38,069 nucleotides of DNA from DASVXQ01 sp036392615 (GTDB lineage Bacteria > Actinomycetota > CALGFH01), in the NCBI GenBank assembly GCA_036392615.1, contig DASVXQ010000437.1, forward strand, positions 1-38,069, written 5' to 3'. The notes below the pieces were generated by a model. It was not told where the DNA came from. It searched no databases and worked only from the letters and a program-made list of their open reading frames with translations. How positions within the stretch are numbered: the first letter of the stretch is position 1; each line of letters starts with the position of its first letter. The position numbers and the translations under genes were made by a program. Shown here piece after piece: positions 31,828 through 38,069 of this stretch.

Positions 31828-32259
31828 CCGCGGCTGTCCGACGCGCTGGTGGCCCAGGCGCTGCGCTTCCACGCCGAGCACGCCGACGACCCCGGCTGGC
31901 TCCGTGGGCTGCGCGACCCCTACGTCGCCAGGGCGCTGGCGGCGCTCCACGACGACCTCGGCCATGCCTGGACGCTGGACTCGCTCGCCAGGACCGCCGG
32001 CCTGTCACCCTCGGCGTTCGCGGTGCGCTTCACCGCCATGGTCGGCGAGCCGCCCATGCGCTACCTGCACGACCGCAGGATGCAGCGCGCCATGACGATC
32101 CTGCGGGACGAGCGCGCCACCCTGGAGCGGGTCGCCGCGGCGGTGGGCTACGGTTCACAGGCCGCCCTGTCGGCCGCCTTCAAGCGGCACACCGGGCGCG
32201 CGCCGGGCGCCTGGCGGCGCGAGACCAGGCGGCCGGCGGAGCTGGACACCCGAGGCTGA
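31828..32259 (+). pseudogene. C-terminal part of an AraC-family regulator (DNA-binding domain)
   Basis: About 140 residues with the complete AraC DNA-binding domain: GLRDPYVARALAALHDDLGH, then LDSLARTAGLSPSAFAVRFT (first helix-turn-helix), PPMRYLHDRRMQRAMTILRD and LERVAAAVGYGSQAALSAAF (second), ending KRHTGRAPGAWRRE. The cupin-like sensory domain of about 150 residues is missing. A GTG at 31849 could start a 136-residue product. If expressed, a free DNA-binding domain would bind without ligand control. It reads out from the SDR fragment and ends 9 bases before the PHP hydrolase gene. Confidence 0.7.
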
Positions 32260-32268
32260 GGGGCTGCC

Positions 32269-34290
32269 ATGTGCTGCGACGGGAGCGGGACGCTCGACCT
32301 GCCGGCGGCGGTGCTCCGGGCGATCGCCCACTACCGCCGGCTGCTGGACGCCCGCGGGCCGGACTGGGGCGACGACCGCGTGGAGCTGTTCCGCTTCGGG
32401 CGCTTCAGCAAGTTCGGCCCGGTCACCGAGGCGTTCGCGACCGTCAACGACTGGGCGGCGGCGATCCGCACGGTGATCGGCGACGAGGTTCCCGCCGGCA
32501 TCGCGGTGGTGCGGATCGGCGCCGGCGGGGAGCTGCGCGCCGACCTCGGGCCGGCCCGGCCGGCGATCGCCGGCCAGGGCGTGCCGATCGACGTGGTGGT
32601 CGACTCGGCCGCCTCCAGCGAGCTGACGCTGACGGTGGCCGGCCGCCCGCTGACGCTGCGCGCCCACGGCGCCGCGCTTGAGCGGGTCGAGCTCGACGGC
32701 GCCGACCCGGCGTTCACCGTTGCGCTCGACGGCCGGACCCTGCGGGTCGAGGGAGCCGCCCGCCCGGCGCCAGCCGCCGAGCTGCGCCTGGCCGCGCCGG
32801 CGTGCGTGCGCTGGTCGGTGACGGACTCGACCGGCGGGGCCTGGTTCCCGGAGGGCGTGCTGCCCAAGTGGGACTACCACCACCGGCCGTTCTTCCACGC
32901 CCACCAGGCGACCCTGGCGGTGCCGGCCGAGCCGCTGGTGGTCGCCTGCGCCCGCGGCCTCGAGTTCGACCGCACCGAGCAGGCGGTGACCCCGGCCGCC
33001 GGCCAGCGGGTGGAGGTCGCCGGCAGCCCGGCGCGCCTGTTCGACCCGACCGCCAAGGGCTGGTACGGCGGCGACCTGCACGTCCACATGAACTACGGCG
33101 GCGACCTGGTGTGCGGGCCGGAGGACGCCGCGCGCATGCAGCGTGGCGAAGGCCTCCACCTGGCCAACTTCGTGGCCGGCAACAGCCAGACCTCGCTGGT
33201 GTACGACCGCGAGCTGCTGGAGACCACCGCCGGCACCGACCTGCCCTGGTCGACCGACGAGCTGGTCGCGCGGGCCGGGGTGGAGTACCGCAACGACCTG
33301 CTCGGCCACGTGCACGCCCTCGGGCTGGAGAGGCCGCCCTCGCGCTGGTACAGCGGCCACGAGCGCTCCGACCACCCAGAGGACTGGCCGCCGAACGCGG
33401 TCGCCTGCGAGGAGCTGCGCGACCTCGGCGCGACCGTCGGCTACGCGCACCCGGTCGCCGCCGAGTTCCCGCCGGACGGGTCGCCGAGCCGCTTCCTCGC
33501 CTACCCCCGGTCGGTCGAGGCGCGCGAGCTGGTCGCCGACGCCGCGCTCGGGCTGGTCGACTCGGCCGACGTGATGTCCCCCTTCAACCACGAGGGCGCG
33601 GTGTTCCTGTACCACCGGCTGCTGTCGTGCGGGCTGCGGCTGGCCGCCACCGCCGGGACCGACGTGTTCCTGTCGTTCTCGCACGGCCCCGAGGTGGCCT
33701 CCAACCCGCCCGGCTGGGGCCGCGTCTACGCGCAGCTCGGCGGCCGGCCGCTGTCGGTGGCGGGCTTCCAGGAGGCGATCCGCGCCGGCCGCACCATGGT
33801 CACCAACGGTCCCTGGCTGGAGCTGGAGGTCAACGGGCACGGCCCCGGCGCGGTGCTCGACCTGGCCGCCGGCGACCAGCTCGAGGTCCGTGCCCGTGCG
33901 AGGGGTCCGGGGGCGGAGCGCCTGGAGCTGGTCGGGCCCGACGGGGTCATGGCCGAGGGCGAGGGGGTCGGCGAGCTGCGGCTGGAGACCAGCCTGGAGG
34001 GTCCGAGCTGGATCGCCGCGCTGGCGCGGGGCGGCCGCAATCCCCACACGCTCGACGTCTCCGCGCTGGCCCACACCTCGCCGGTCTACCTCGACGTCGC
34101 CGGGCGGCGGGTCGCCCGCGCGGCCGACGCGCGCTGGTGCCTGGAGCTGCTCGACGCGCTGGAGCGACTGGTCCGCGAGCGCGGCCACTTCCAGGCGGCC
34201 ACCCGCCAGGCACACCTCGGCGACGTGGTGGCGGTGCTCGACCGGGCCCGCGCCTTCTACCGCGGCGTGGCCGACGCCGCCACGCGGTAG
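32269..34290 (+). CDS. CehA/McbA-family PHP-type metallohydrolase
   Basis: A 673-residue protein with an N-terminal beta-rich region of about 250 residues and a C-terminal PHP-fold hydrolase. The metal-site blocks are GWYGGDLHVHMNYGGDLV, LLGHVHALGLERPPSRWYSG, LGATVGYAHPVAAEFPPDG, ADVMSPFNHEGAVFLYH and LAATAGTDVFLSFSHGPEV. CehA and McbA are carbaryl hydrolases, but most family members have other, unknown phosphoester, amide or ester substrates. No signal peptide is clear: the start MCCDGSGTLDLPAAVLRAI is not a normal leader. It lies 5 bases from the convergent end of the RibA-RibD fusion gene. GAGGGG about 6 bases before the ATG is the ribosome site. Confidence 0.88.
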   Translation: MCCDGSGTLDLPAAVLRAIAHYRRLLDARGPDWGDDRVELFRFGRFSKFGPVTEAFATVNDWAAAIRTVIGDEVPAGIAVVRIGAGGELRADLGPARPAIAGQGVPIDVVVDSAASSELTLTVAGRPLTLRAHGAALERVELDGADPAFTVALDGRTLRVEGAARPAPAAELRLAAPACVRWSVTDSTGGAWFPEGVLPKWDYHHRPFFHAHQATLAVPAEPLVVACARGLEFDRTEQAVTPAAGQRVEVAGSPARLFDPTAKGWYGGDLHVHMNYGGDLVCGPEDAARMQRGEGLHLANFVAGNSQTSLVYDRELLETTAGTDLPWSTDELVARAGVEYRNDLLGHVHALGLERPPSRWYSGHERSDHPEDWPPNAVACEELRDLGATVGYAHPVAAEFPPDGSPSRFLAYPRSVEARELVADAALGLVDSADVMSPFNHEGAVFLYHRLLSCGLRLAATAGTDVFLSFSHGPEVASNPPGWGRVYAQLGGRPLSVAGFQEAIRAGRTMVTNGPWLELEVNGHGPGAVLDLAAGDQLEVRARARGPGAERLELVGPDGVMAEGEGVGELRLETSLEGPSWIAALARGGRNPHTLDVSALAHTSPVYLDVAGRRVARAADARWCLELLDALERLVRERGHFQAATRQAHLGDVVAVLDRARAFYRGVADAATR

Positions 34291-34295
34291 CCAGC

Positions 34296-35663
34296 TCAGC
34301 CCGGGCGGCCCGGGCGGCCGTCGAGGTCGGCGGCGATCAGCAGGTCGGTGCCGGCCGCGTAGCGGGTCGGTTCGACCAGCCGCAGCGCGTCGCCGACCGC
34401 GGCGGCGCCGAGGTCGCCGACCGCTTCGGTGCCCTTGCCGAGCAGCATCGGCGCCAGCGCGAGCACCACCCGGTCGACCAGCCGCTCGCGCAGCAGCGAG
34501 GTGATCACCCGCGCGCCGCCCTCCACCAGCAGCGAGCGGATGCCGAGCTCCTCCAGCCTGGCGAGCCCCTGGTGGAGGTCGACGCCGTCCGGCCCGGCGG
34601 CGACCACCTCCACCCGCACGCCCCGCGCGCGCAGCGCCTCGCGGTCGGCCGGGCTGGACCGCGGCGTGGTCAGCACGATGGTGACCGCCTCGGGCCGCAG
34701 CACCGCGGCGCCGACCGGCACGCGCAGCGCCGAGTCGAGCACCACCCGGATCGGCGAGGCGCCGGCCACCATCCGGACGGTGAGCTGCGGGTCGTCCTGG
34801 AGGACCGTGCCGATGCCCACCATCACCGCGTCGCAGGCGGCGCGCAGCGCGTGGGACACCCGCCGCTCCGGCTCGCCGCTGATCCACCTGGCGTCGCCGC
34901 TGGCGGTGGCGATGCGGCCGTCGAGCGTCTGGGCGTACTTGAGCAGCACGTAGGGCCGCCCCTCCGGGCGGCGCAGGGTGCCCAGCAGCGGGGTGACGTC
35001 CGGCGCGTGGCCGTTGGACGACTGGTTCCACGGGTCGTGGGCGGAGACCTCCGCGTCGGCCAGCGGCGCGCCGCCCGGCGCCAGGTGGCCGAGCTGCTGG
35101 CGCTTGGTCTCCAGGTAGCGGTGGTTGCGCGCGTGCGAGGCGGTCTGCAGCGGCACCACCTCCTCGACCTCGACCCCGCCCTCCCGCAGCGCGCGGACCT
35201 TGGCGGGGTTGTTGGTCAGCAGCCGCACGCCGCGGACGCCGACGCTGACCAGCGCCTGCGCCGCCTCGCGGTAGTCGCGCCCGTCCACCGGCAGCCCCAG
35301 CGCGCGGTTGGCCTGCACGGTGTCGTGGCCCAGGTCCTGGAGCTGGTAGGCCATCAGCTTGGCGAGCAGCCCGATGCCGCGGCCCTCGTGGTCCGGGGCG
35401 TACAGCAGCGCGCCGCGGCCCTCGGCCGCGATCCGCTGCATCGCCAGGCGCAGCTGCGGGCCGCATTCGCAGCGCAGCGAGCCGATCGCGTCGCCGGTCA
35501 GGCAGCCGGAGTGCAGGCGCGTCAGCAGGCCGCGGCCGTCGCCCAGCTCGCCGCGCAGGAAGAGCAGGTAGACGCCGCCGGACGGGCCCTTGAAGGCTCG
35601 GAGGTCGAACTCGCCCGCCCAGGTGGGGAGCACGAGGCGAGCCACCTCGTCGACGGGAATCAT
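34296..35663 (-). CDS. GTP cyclohydrolase II fused to RibD-type reductase
   Basis: A 455-residue bifunctional protein. Residues 1-210 are GTP cyclohydrolase II: HSGCLTGDAIGSLRCECG gives the zinc ligands Cys54, Cys65 and Cys67. RALGLPVDGRDYREAA holds the catalytic Asp127 and Arg129, and the end is NHRYLETKRQQLGHL. Residues from about 225 form a RibD_C reductase: VLLKYAQTLDGRIATASGDA, then WISGEPERRVSHALRAAC, VGIGTVLQDDPQLTVR and SLLVEGGARVITSLLRERLV. There is no RibB or RibD deaminase part. The domains together would turn GTP into a diaminopyrimidine phosphate and reduce the ribosyl side chain, without deamination. Tyr106 aligns with E. coli Tyr105, and Met104 stands where E. coli has Arg103. 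The ATG at 35663 fits family starts. Confidence 0.9.
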   Translation of the reverse strand: MIPVDEVARLVLPTWAGEFDLRAFKGPSGGVYLLFLRGELGDGRGLLTRLHSGCLTGDAIGSLRCECGPQLRLAMQRIAAEGRGALLYAPDHEGRGIGLLAKLMAYQLQDLGHDTVQANRALGLPVDGRDYREAAQALVSVGVRGVRLLTNNPAKVRALREGGVEVEEVVPLQTASHARNHRYLETKRQQLGHLAPGGAPLADAEVSAHDPWNQSSNGHAPDVTPLLGTLRRPEGRPYVLLKYAQTLDGRIATASGDARWISGEPERRVSHALRAACDAVMVGIGTVLQDDPQLTVRMVAGASPIRVVLDSALRVPVGAAVLRPEAVTIVLTTPRSSPADREALRARGVRVEVVAAGPDGVDLHQGLARLEELGIRSLLVEGGARVITSLLRERLVDRVVLALAPMLLGKGTEAVGDLGAAAVGDALRLVEPTRYAAGTDLLIAADLDGRPGRPG

Positions 35664-35693
35664 GTCCGCCGGCTTCCCCGCCTTGCATGCTGT

Positions 35694-35702
35694 AAACGGT
35701 TT
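35694..35702. promoter_or_regulatory. AT-rich inverted repeat in the divergent spacer
   Basis: AAAC-G-GTTT, within an A/T-rich pocket (TGTAAACGGTTTGTT) unusual for this GC-rich DNA, lies between the fusion gene and the dehydrogenase gene. It is a likely promoter or operator site; no regulator is known. Confidence 0.35.
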
Positions 35703-35793
35703 GTTCCGGGCGCGGTCGGGTACCCGCGTCGAGCATGAGCCTCTCGAAGCCGCGGCCGCATGCCGCCTGCGCGCGACGGGCAGGGGAATCGGG

Positions 35794-36813
35794 GTGAGAG
35801 CCAGAGCCGTCCACTTCACCGGCCCCTGCCGCGTCGAGCTGCGCGATCTCGACCTGCCGGAGCCGGCCGGCGAGCGCGTGCTGGTGGCCACCGAGCGCTC
35901 CGGCATCTCCAGCGGCACCGAGCTGCTCGCCTACCGCGGCCAGGTCGACCCGGCACTGCCGCTCGACGAGGCGATCGGCGCGCTGGCCGGGACCTTCGCC
36001 TACCCGTTCCGCTACGGCTACAGCGCGGTCGGCAGGGTCCTGCGGCCGGCCGGCGGCTGGCGCGAGGGGCAGCGGGTGTTCGCCTTCCATCCCCATCAGG
36101 ACCGGTTCGTCGCCGACCCCGGCGAGCTGATGGAGGCCGACGGCCTGGACCCCGCGACCGCCACGATGTACCCGCTGGTCGAGACGGCCCTCCAGGTCAG
36201 CCTGGACGCCGCGCCGAGGCTCGGCGAGCGCGTGGTGGTGGTCGGGCTCGGCGCGGTCGGGATCCTGGTGGCCGCGCTGCTGGCCAGGGCGGGCGCGGAG
36301 GTGCTCGGCTGCGAGCCGCTGCCGGCCCGCCGGAGTGCCGCCGGCGCCTTCGGGATCGAGGCGGTGCCGCCGGAGCGGGTGGGAGCGTCGGTCGCCGAGC
36401 GGACCGGCGGCCGCGGCGCCGACCTGGTGGTCGAGGCCAGCGGCAACCCCGAGGCGCTGGGGCCGGCGCTGGAGCTGCTCGGCCACGAGGGCGTGGCGCT
36501 GGTCTGCTCCTGGTACGGGACGAAGCCGGCGTCGCTGCCGCTGGGCGGCGCGTTCCACCGGCGGCGGCTGACCATCCGCAGCACCCAGGTCTCCACCATC
36601 GCCGCGGCGCAACGCGCCCGCTGGGACCGGCCGCGCCGCGCCGAGCTGGCCTGGCGGCTCACCCGCGAGCTGCCGCTGCACGCCCTGGCGAGCCGTGAGT
36701 TCGACTTCGAGCGGGCCGCGGACGCCTACGCCTGGCTGGACGCCGGCAGGGGCGACCTGGTCCACGCGGTGCTGCGCTACCCGTCCGGACCAGACGGAGA
36801 GGAGGCCCGATGA
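35794..36813 (+). CDS. Zinc-type alcohol dehydrogenase homologue without the catalytic Cys
   Basis: An MDR-superfamily oxidoreductase of 339 residues. The N-terminal catalytic domain reads VLVATERSGISSGTELLAYR: the Cys that normally binds the catalytic zinc in G-I-C-G-T-D is Ser here, so zinc chemistry is unlikely. The Rossmann half has RVVVVGLGAVGILVAALLAR, then GADLVVEASGNPEALGPALE. The closest look-alikes are MDR proteins of the bacteriochlorophyllide dehydrogenase/BchC-like type. The GTG start has CAGGGGAA upstream. Its stop overlaps the start of the PTPS homologue (ATGA), so it is translated together with that gene. Confidence 0.85.
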   Translation: MRARAVHFTGPCRVELRDLDLPEPAGERVLVATERSGISSGTELLAYRGQVDPALPLDEAIGALAGTFAYPFRYGYSAVGRVLRPAGGWREGQRVFAFHPHQDRFVADPGELMEADGLDPATATMYPLVETALQVSLDAAPRLGERVVVVGLGAVGILVAALLARAGAEVLGCEPLPARRSAAGAFGIEAVPPERVGASVAERTGGRGADLVVEASGNPEALGPALELLGHEGVALVCSWYGTKPASLPLGGAFHRRRLTIRSTQVSTIAAAQRARWDRPRRAELAWRLTRELPLHALASREFDFERAADAYAWLDAGRGDLVHAVLRYPSGPDGEEAR

Positions 36814-37214
36814 GCGACCAGACCGGGTTCCAGGTCGGCTCCAGCGTCACCGTGCGGGCGCTGCACCAGATGCCGATGGAGGGGCCGGAGGGGCAGCTGC
36901 ACGCCCACGACTACCGCTTCGACGTCGAGGTCGGCCGGCAGGCGCTGGACGACCGCGGCATGGTCTGCGACCTGGACGTGCTCCGGGCGGCGCTCCAGGA
37001 GCTGGCCGGGGGGATCGAGAACAAGGACCTGGAGGCGATCCGCCCCGAGTGGGCGGAGGCAGTGACCGTGGAGGTGCTCGCCTGGTGGGCGCACGGGCGG
37101 CTGGCGCCCTCCATCCGCGGAGCGGGGGGCGAGACCCTCAGCGTGCGGGTGTGGGAGACGCCGGTCGACTTCGCCGCGTTCGGCGGGCCGGTGACCGATG
37201 GAGGTGGCAGATGA
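36810..37214 (+). CDS. 6-pyruvoyl-tetrahydropterin synthase (PTPS/QueD) homologue with altered active site
   Basis: A T-fold protein of 134 residues. Zinc ligands are visible: His19 in VTVRALHQMP and His31/His33 in LHAHDYRF. Pterin-anchoring Glu116 lies in VRVWETPVDFA. However the catalytic Cys four residues before the first His of H-x-H is Glu27, and the Asp-His dyad normally in L-D-H reads Glu70-Asn71 (IENKDLE). The usual PTPS or QueD reaction is therefore unlikely, while a pterin- or pyrimidine-like ligand can still bind. I recall that the S. coelicolor homologue SCO6650 also lacks the catalytic triad. The stop overlaps the next start as ATGA. Confidence 0.85.
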   Translation: MSDQTGFQVGSSVTVRALHQMPMEGPEGQLHAHDYRFDVEVGRQALDDRGMVCDLDVLRAALQELAGGIENKDLEAIRPEWAEAVTVEVLAWWAHGRLAPSIRGAGGETLSVRVWETPVDFAAFGGPVTDGGGR

Positions 37215-38069
37215 AGCCCGTGCTGCGGGGATGGGCCGAGCGCGTCGAGGAGCTCAAGCAGCTCGACGGCGTCGGCAAGTCCCTGAAGAGTCTGGTAGAC
37301 CGGTATATCCCCGAGGGCAGCGAGATCAAGGACCTGCTGGCCGGGACGTGGCTGGGCCACCCGCTGCACCCGGTGCTCACCGACGTGGTGGTGGGCGCCT
37401 GGACCAGCTCCTTCGTGCTGGACATGATCCCCGGCCGCAAGACCCGCAAGGCCTCGGACCGGCTGATCGACGTCGGCATCCTGGCGGCGCTGCCGACCGC
37501 GGCCGCCGGCCTGGCGGACTGGACCGACACCTGGGGCCGCACCCGCCGCGTCGGCCTGGTCCACGCCAGCGCGAACGTGCTGGCGCTGTGGCTCTACCTG
37601 AGCTCCTCGTGGCACCGCAAGCGCGGCAGGAGGCTGCGCGGCTGGACCCTGTCGACCACCGCGTTCGGGGTTGCCACCTTCTCGGCCTACCTCGGCGGCC
37701 ACCTGTCGTTCGGCAAGGGCGTGGGAGTCGACGAGACCGCCTTCGAGGAGGGCCCGACCGACTGGCGGCCGGCGATCGCCGCCGACGACCTGCCGGACGG
37801 CCAGCCGACCCCGGTGACCGTCGACGGCGTCGAGGTGCTGCTGTTTCGCCGCGGCCCGACGATCAACGCGATCTCCAACACCTGCTCGCACCGCGGCTGC
37901 TCGCTGCACGAGGGCGACTTCTCCGACGAGTCCCGGGTGGTGTGCCCCTGCCATGGCAGCACCTTCCGGCTCGAGGACGGCGCCGTGCTGCACGGCCCGA
38001 CCAGCGCGCCCCAGCCGGCCTATGTCAGCCGGATCCGCGAGGGGAAGGTCGAGGTCCGGCTGGCGGAGA
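37211..38069 (+). CDS. DUF2231 membrane domain fused to a Rieske [2Fe-2S] domain, 3' end outside window
   Basis: A fused redox protein, 286 codons visible. Residues near 45-180 form the DUF2231 membrane region (GTWLGHPLHPVLTDVVVGAW, ILAALPTAAAGLADWTDT, LVHASANVLALWLYLSS, FGVATFSAYLGGHLSF), with about four helices and conserved His residues that could bind heme. From about residue 205 a Rieske ferredoxin follows: Cys225 and His227 in TCSHRGCSLHEG, Cys245 and His248 in VCPCHGSTFRLEDG. Both cluster motifs are intact. The frame is open at the window edge. GGAGGTGG lies before the ATG, which overlaps the PTPS stop, so it is the third member of the coupled operon and may supply electrons to a reaction of this pathway. 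Confidence 0.88.
   Translation, partial: MKPVLRGWAERVEELKQLDGVGKSLKSLVDRYIPEGSEIKDLLAGTWLGHPLHPVLTDVVVGAWTSSFVLDMIPGRKTRKASDRLIDVGILAALPTAAAGLADWTDTWGRTRRVGLVHASANVLALWLYLSSSWHRKRGRRLRGWTLSTTAFGVATFSAYLGGHLSFGKGVGVDETAFEEGPTDWRPAIAADDLPDGQPTPVTVDGVEVLLFRRGPTINAISNTCSHRGCSLHEGDFSDESRVVCPCHGSTFRLEDGAVLHGPTSAPQPAYVSRIREGKVEVRLAE

Noticed and set aside
32155..36765. A 1,536-codon open frame on the minus strand at the right end
   Set aside because: Only its antisense partners (PHP hydrolase, dehydrogenase) show conserved motifs. Composition-driven lack of stops accounts for it.
1..38069. tRNA, rRNA, CRISPR array, insertion sequence or prophage
   Set aside because: I looked for tRNA T-loop signatures, regularly spaced direct repeats, transposase motifs and phage structural genes and saw none. 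A dedicated search tool could still find small RNAs.

Overview
The window is very GC-rich, densely coded DNA with short spacers and many 4-base stop/start overlaps, GTG starts and Shine-Dalgarno sites such as GGAGG. An F420-type LLM-class oxidoreductase, two ECF42-type sigma/DGPF modules, a MocR regulator, a CHASE3-SpoIIE phosphatase and a DUF6745 gene point to a high-GC actinomycete (Actinomycetota), probably a soil organism. I cannot name the genus from this sequence. I recognised no tRNA, rRNA, CRISPR array, insertion sequence or prophage.

Left part (1-12,600). A diacylglycerol-kinase-like gene runs off the left edge and diverges from a DUF2252 gene. A soluble transhydrogenase (sthA) and a universal-stress-like gene follow on the minus strand. 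An apparent five-gene operon (about 8,761 to 4,780, minus) carries an ECF sigma factor, a zinc-finger anti-sigma factor fused to a transporter-like membrane domain, two more membrane proteins and an ABC ATPase. Divergent from it is a DGPF/YCII protein plus an ECF42-type sigma factor with a C-terminal TPR-like extension, followed by an alpha/beta hydrolase and a class C beta-lactamase-fold hydrolase.

Middle part (12,600-26,200). This holds a Pro/Ser/Thr-rich membrane protein, a nitronate monooxygenase, a metallophosphoesterase divergent from a MocR regulator, exonuclease III and an LLM oxidoreductase. Next come a TetR regulator and a RibD-type reductase separated by a dense GTAC-palindrome operator, a second DGPF/ECF42 module, a DHA2-type MFS exporter, a two-gene unit (107-aa protein plus DUF6745 protein with tryptophan-rich repeats) and a cupin.

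Right part (26,200-38,069). Two places show the same odd structure: two divergent genes, both missing their 5' ends, joined head to head. The first is a flavin oxidoreductase with a PIN toxin fragment (junction near 27,440). The second is an SDR dehydrogenase with an AraC regulator fragment (junction near 31,825). Between them lie corA, a VOC protein and a CHASE3-HAMP-SpoIIE phosphatase. The right end is a gene set that looks metabolic: a CehA/McbA-type PHP hydrolase, a GTP cyclohydrolase II fused to a RibD-type reductase, and a translationally coupled trio of a zinc-type dehydrogenase lacking the catalytic Cys, a PTPS homologue lacking the catalytic Cys/Asp/His, and a DUF2231-Rieske protein cut by the window edge. 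I consider this set, which resembles what I remember of the Streptomyces coelicolor SCO6650/SCO6655 region, the best candidate for an undescribed pathway. The DUF6745 pair is second.
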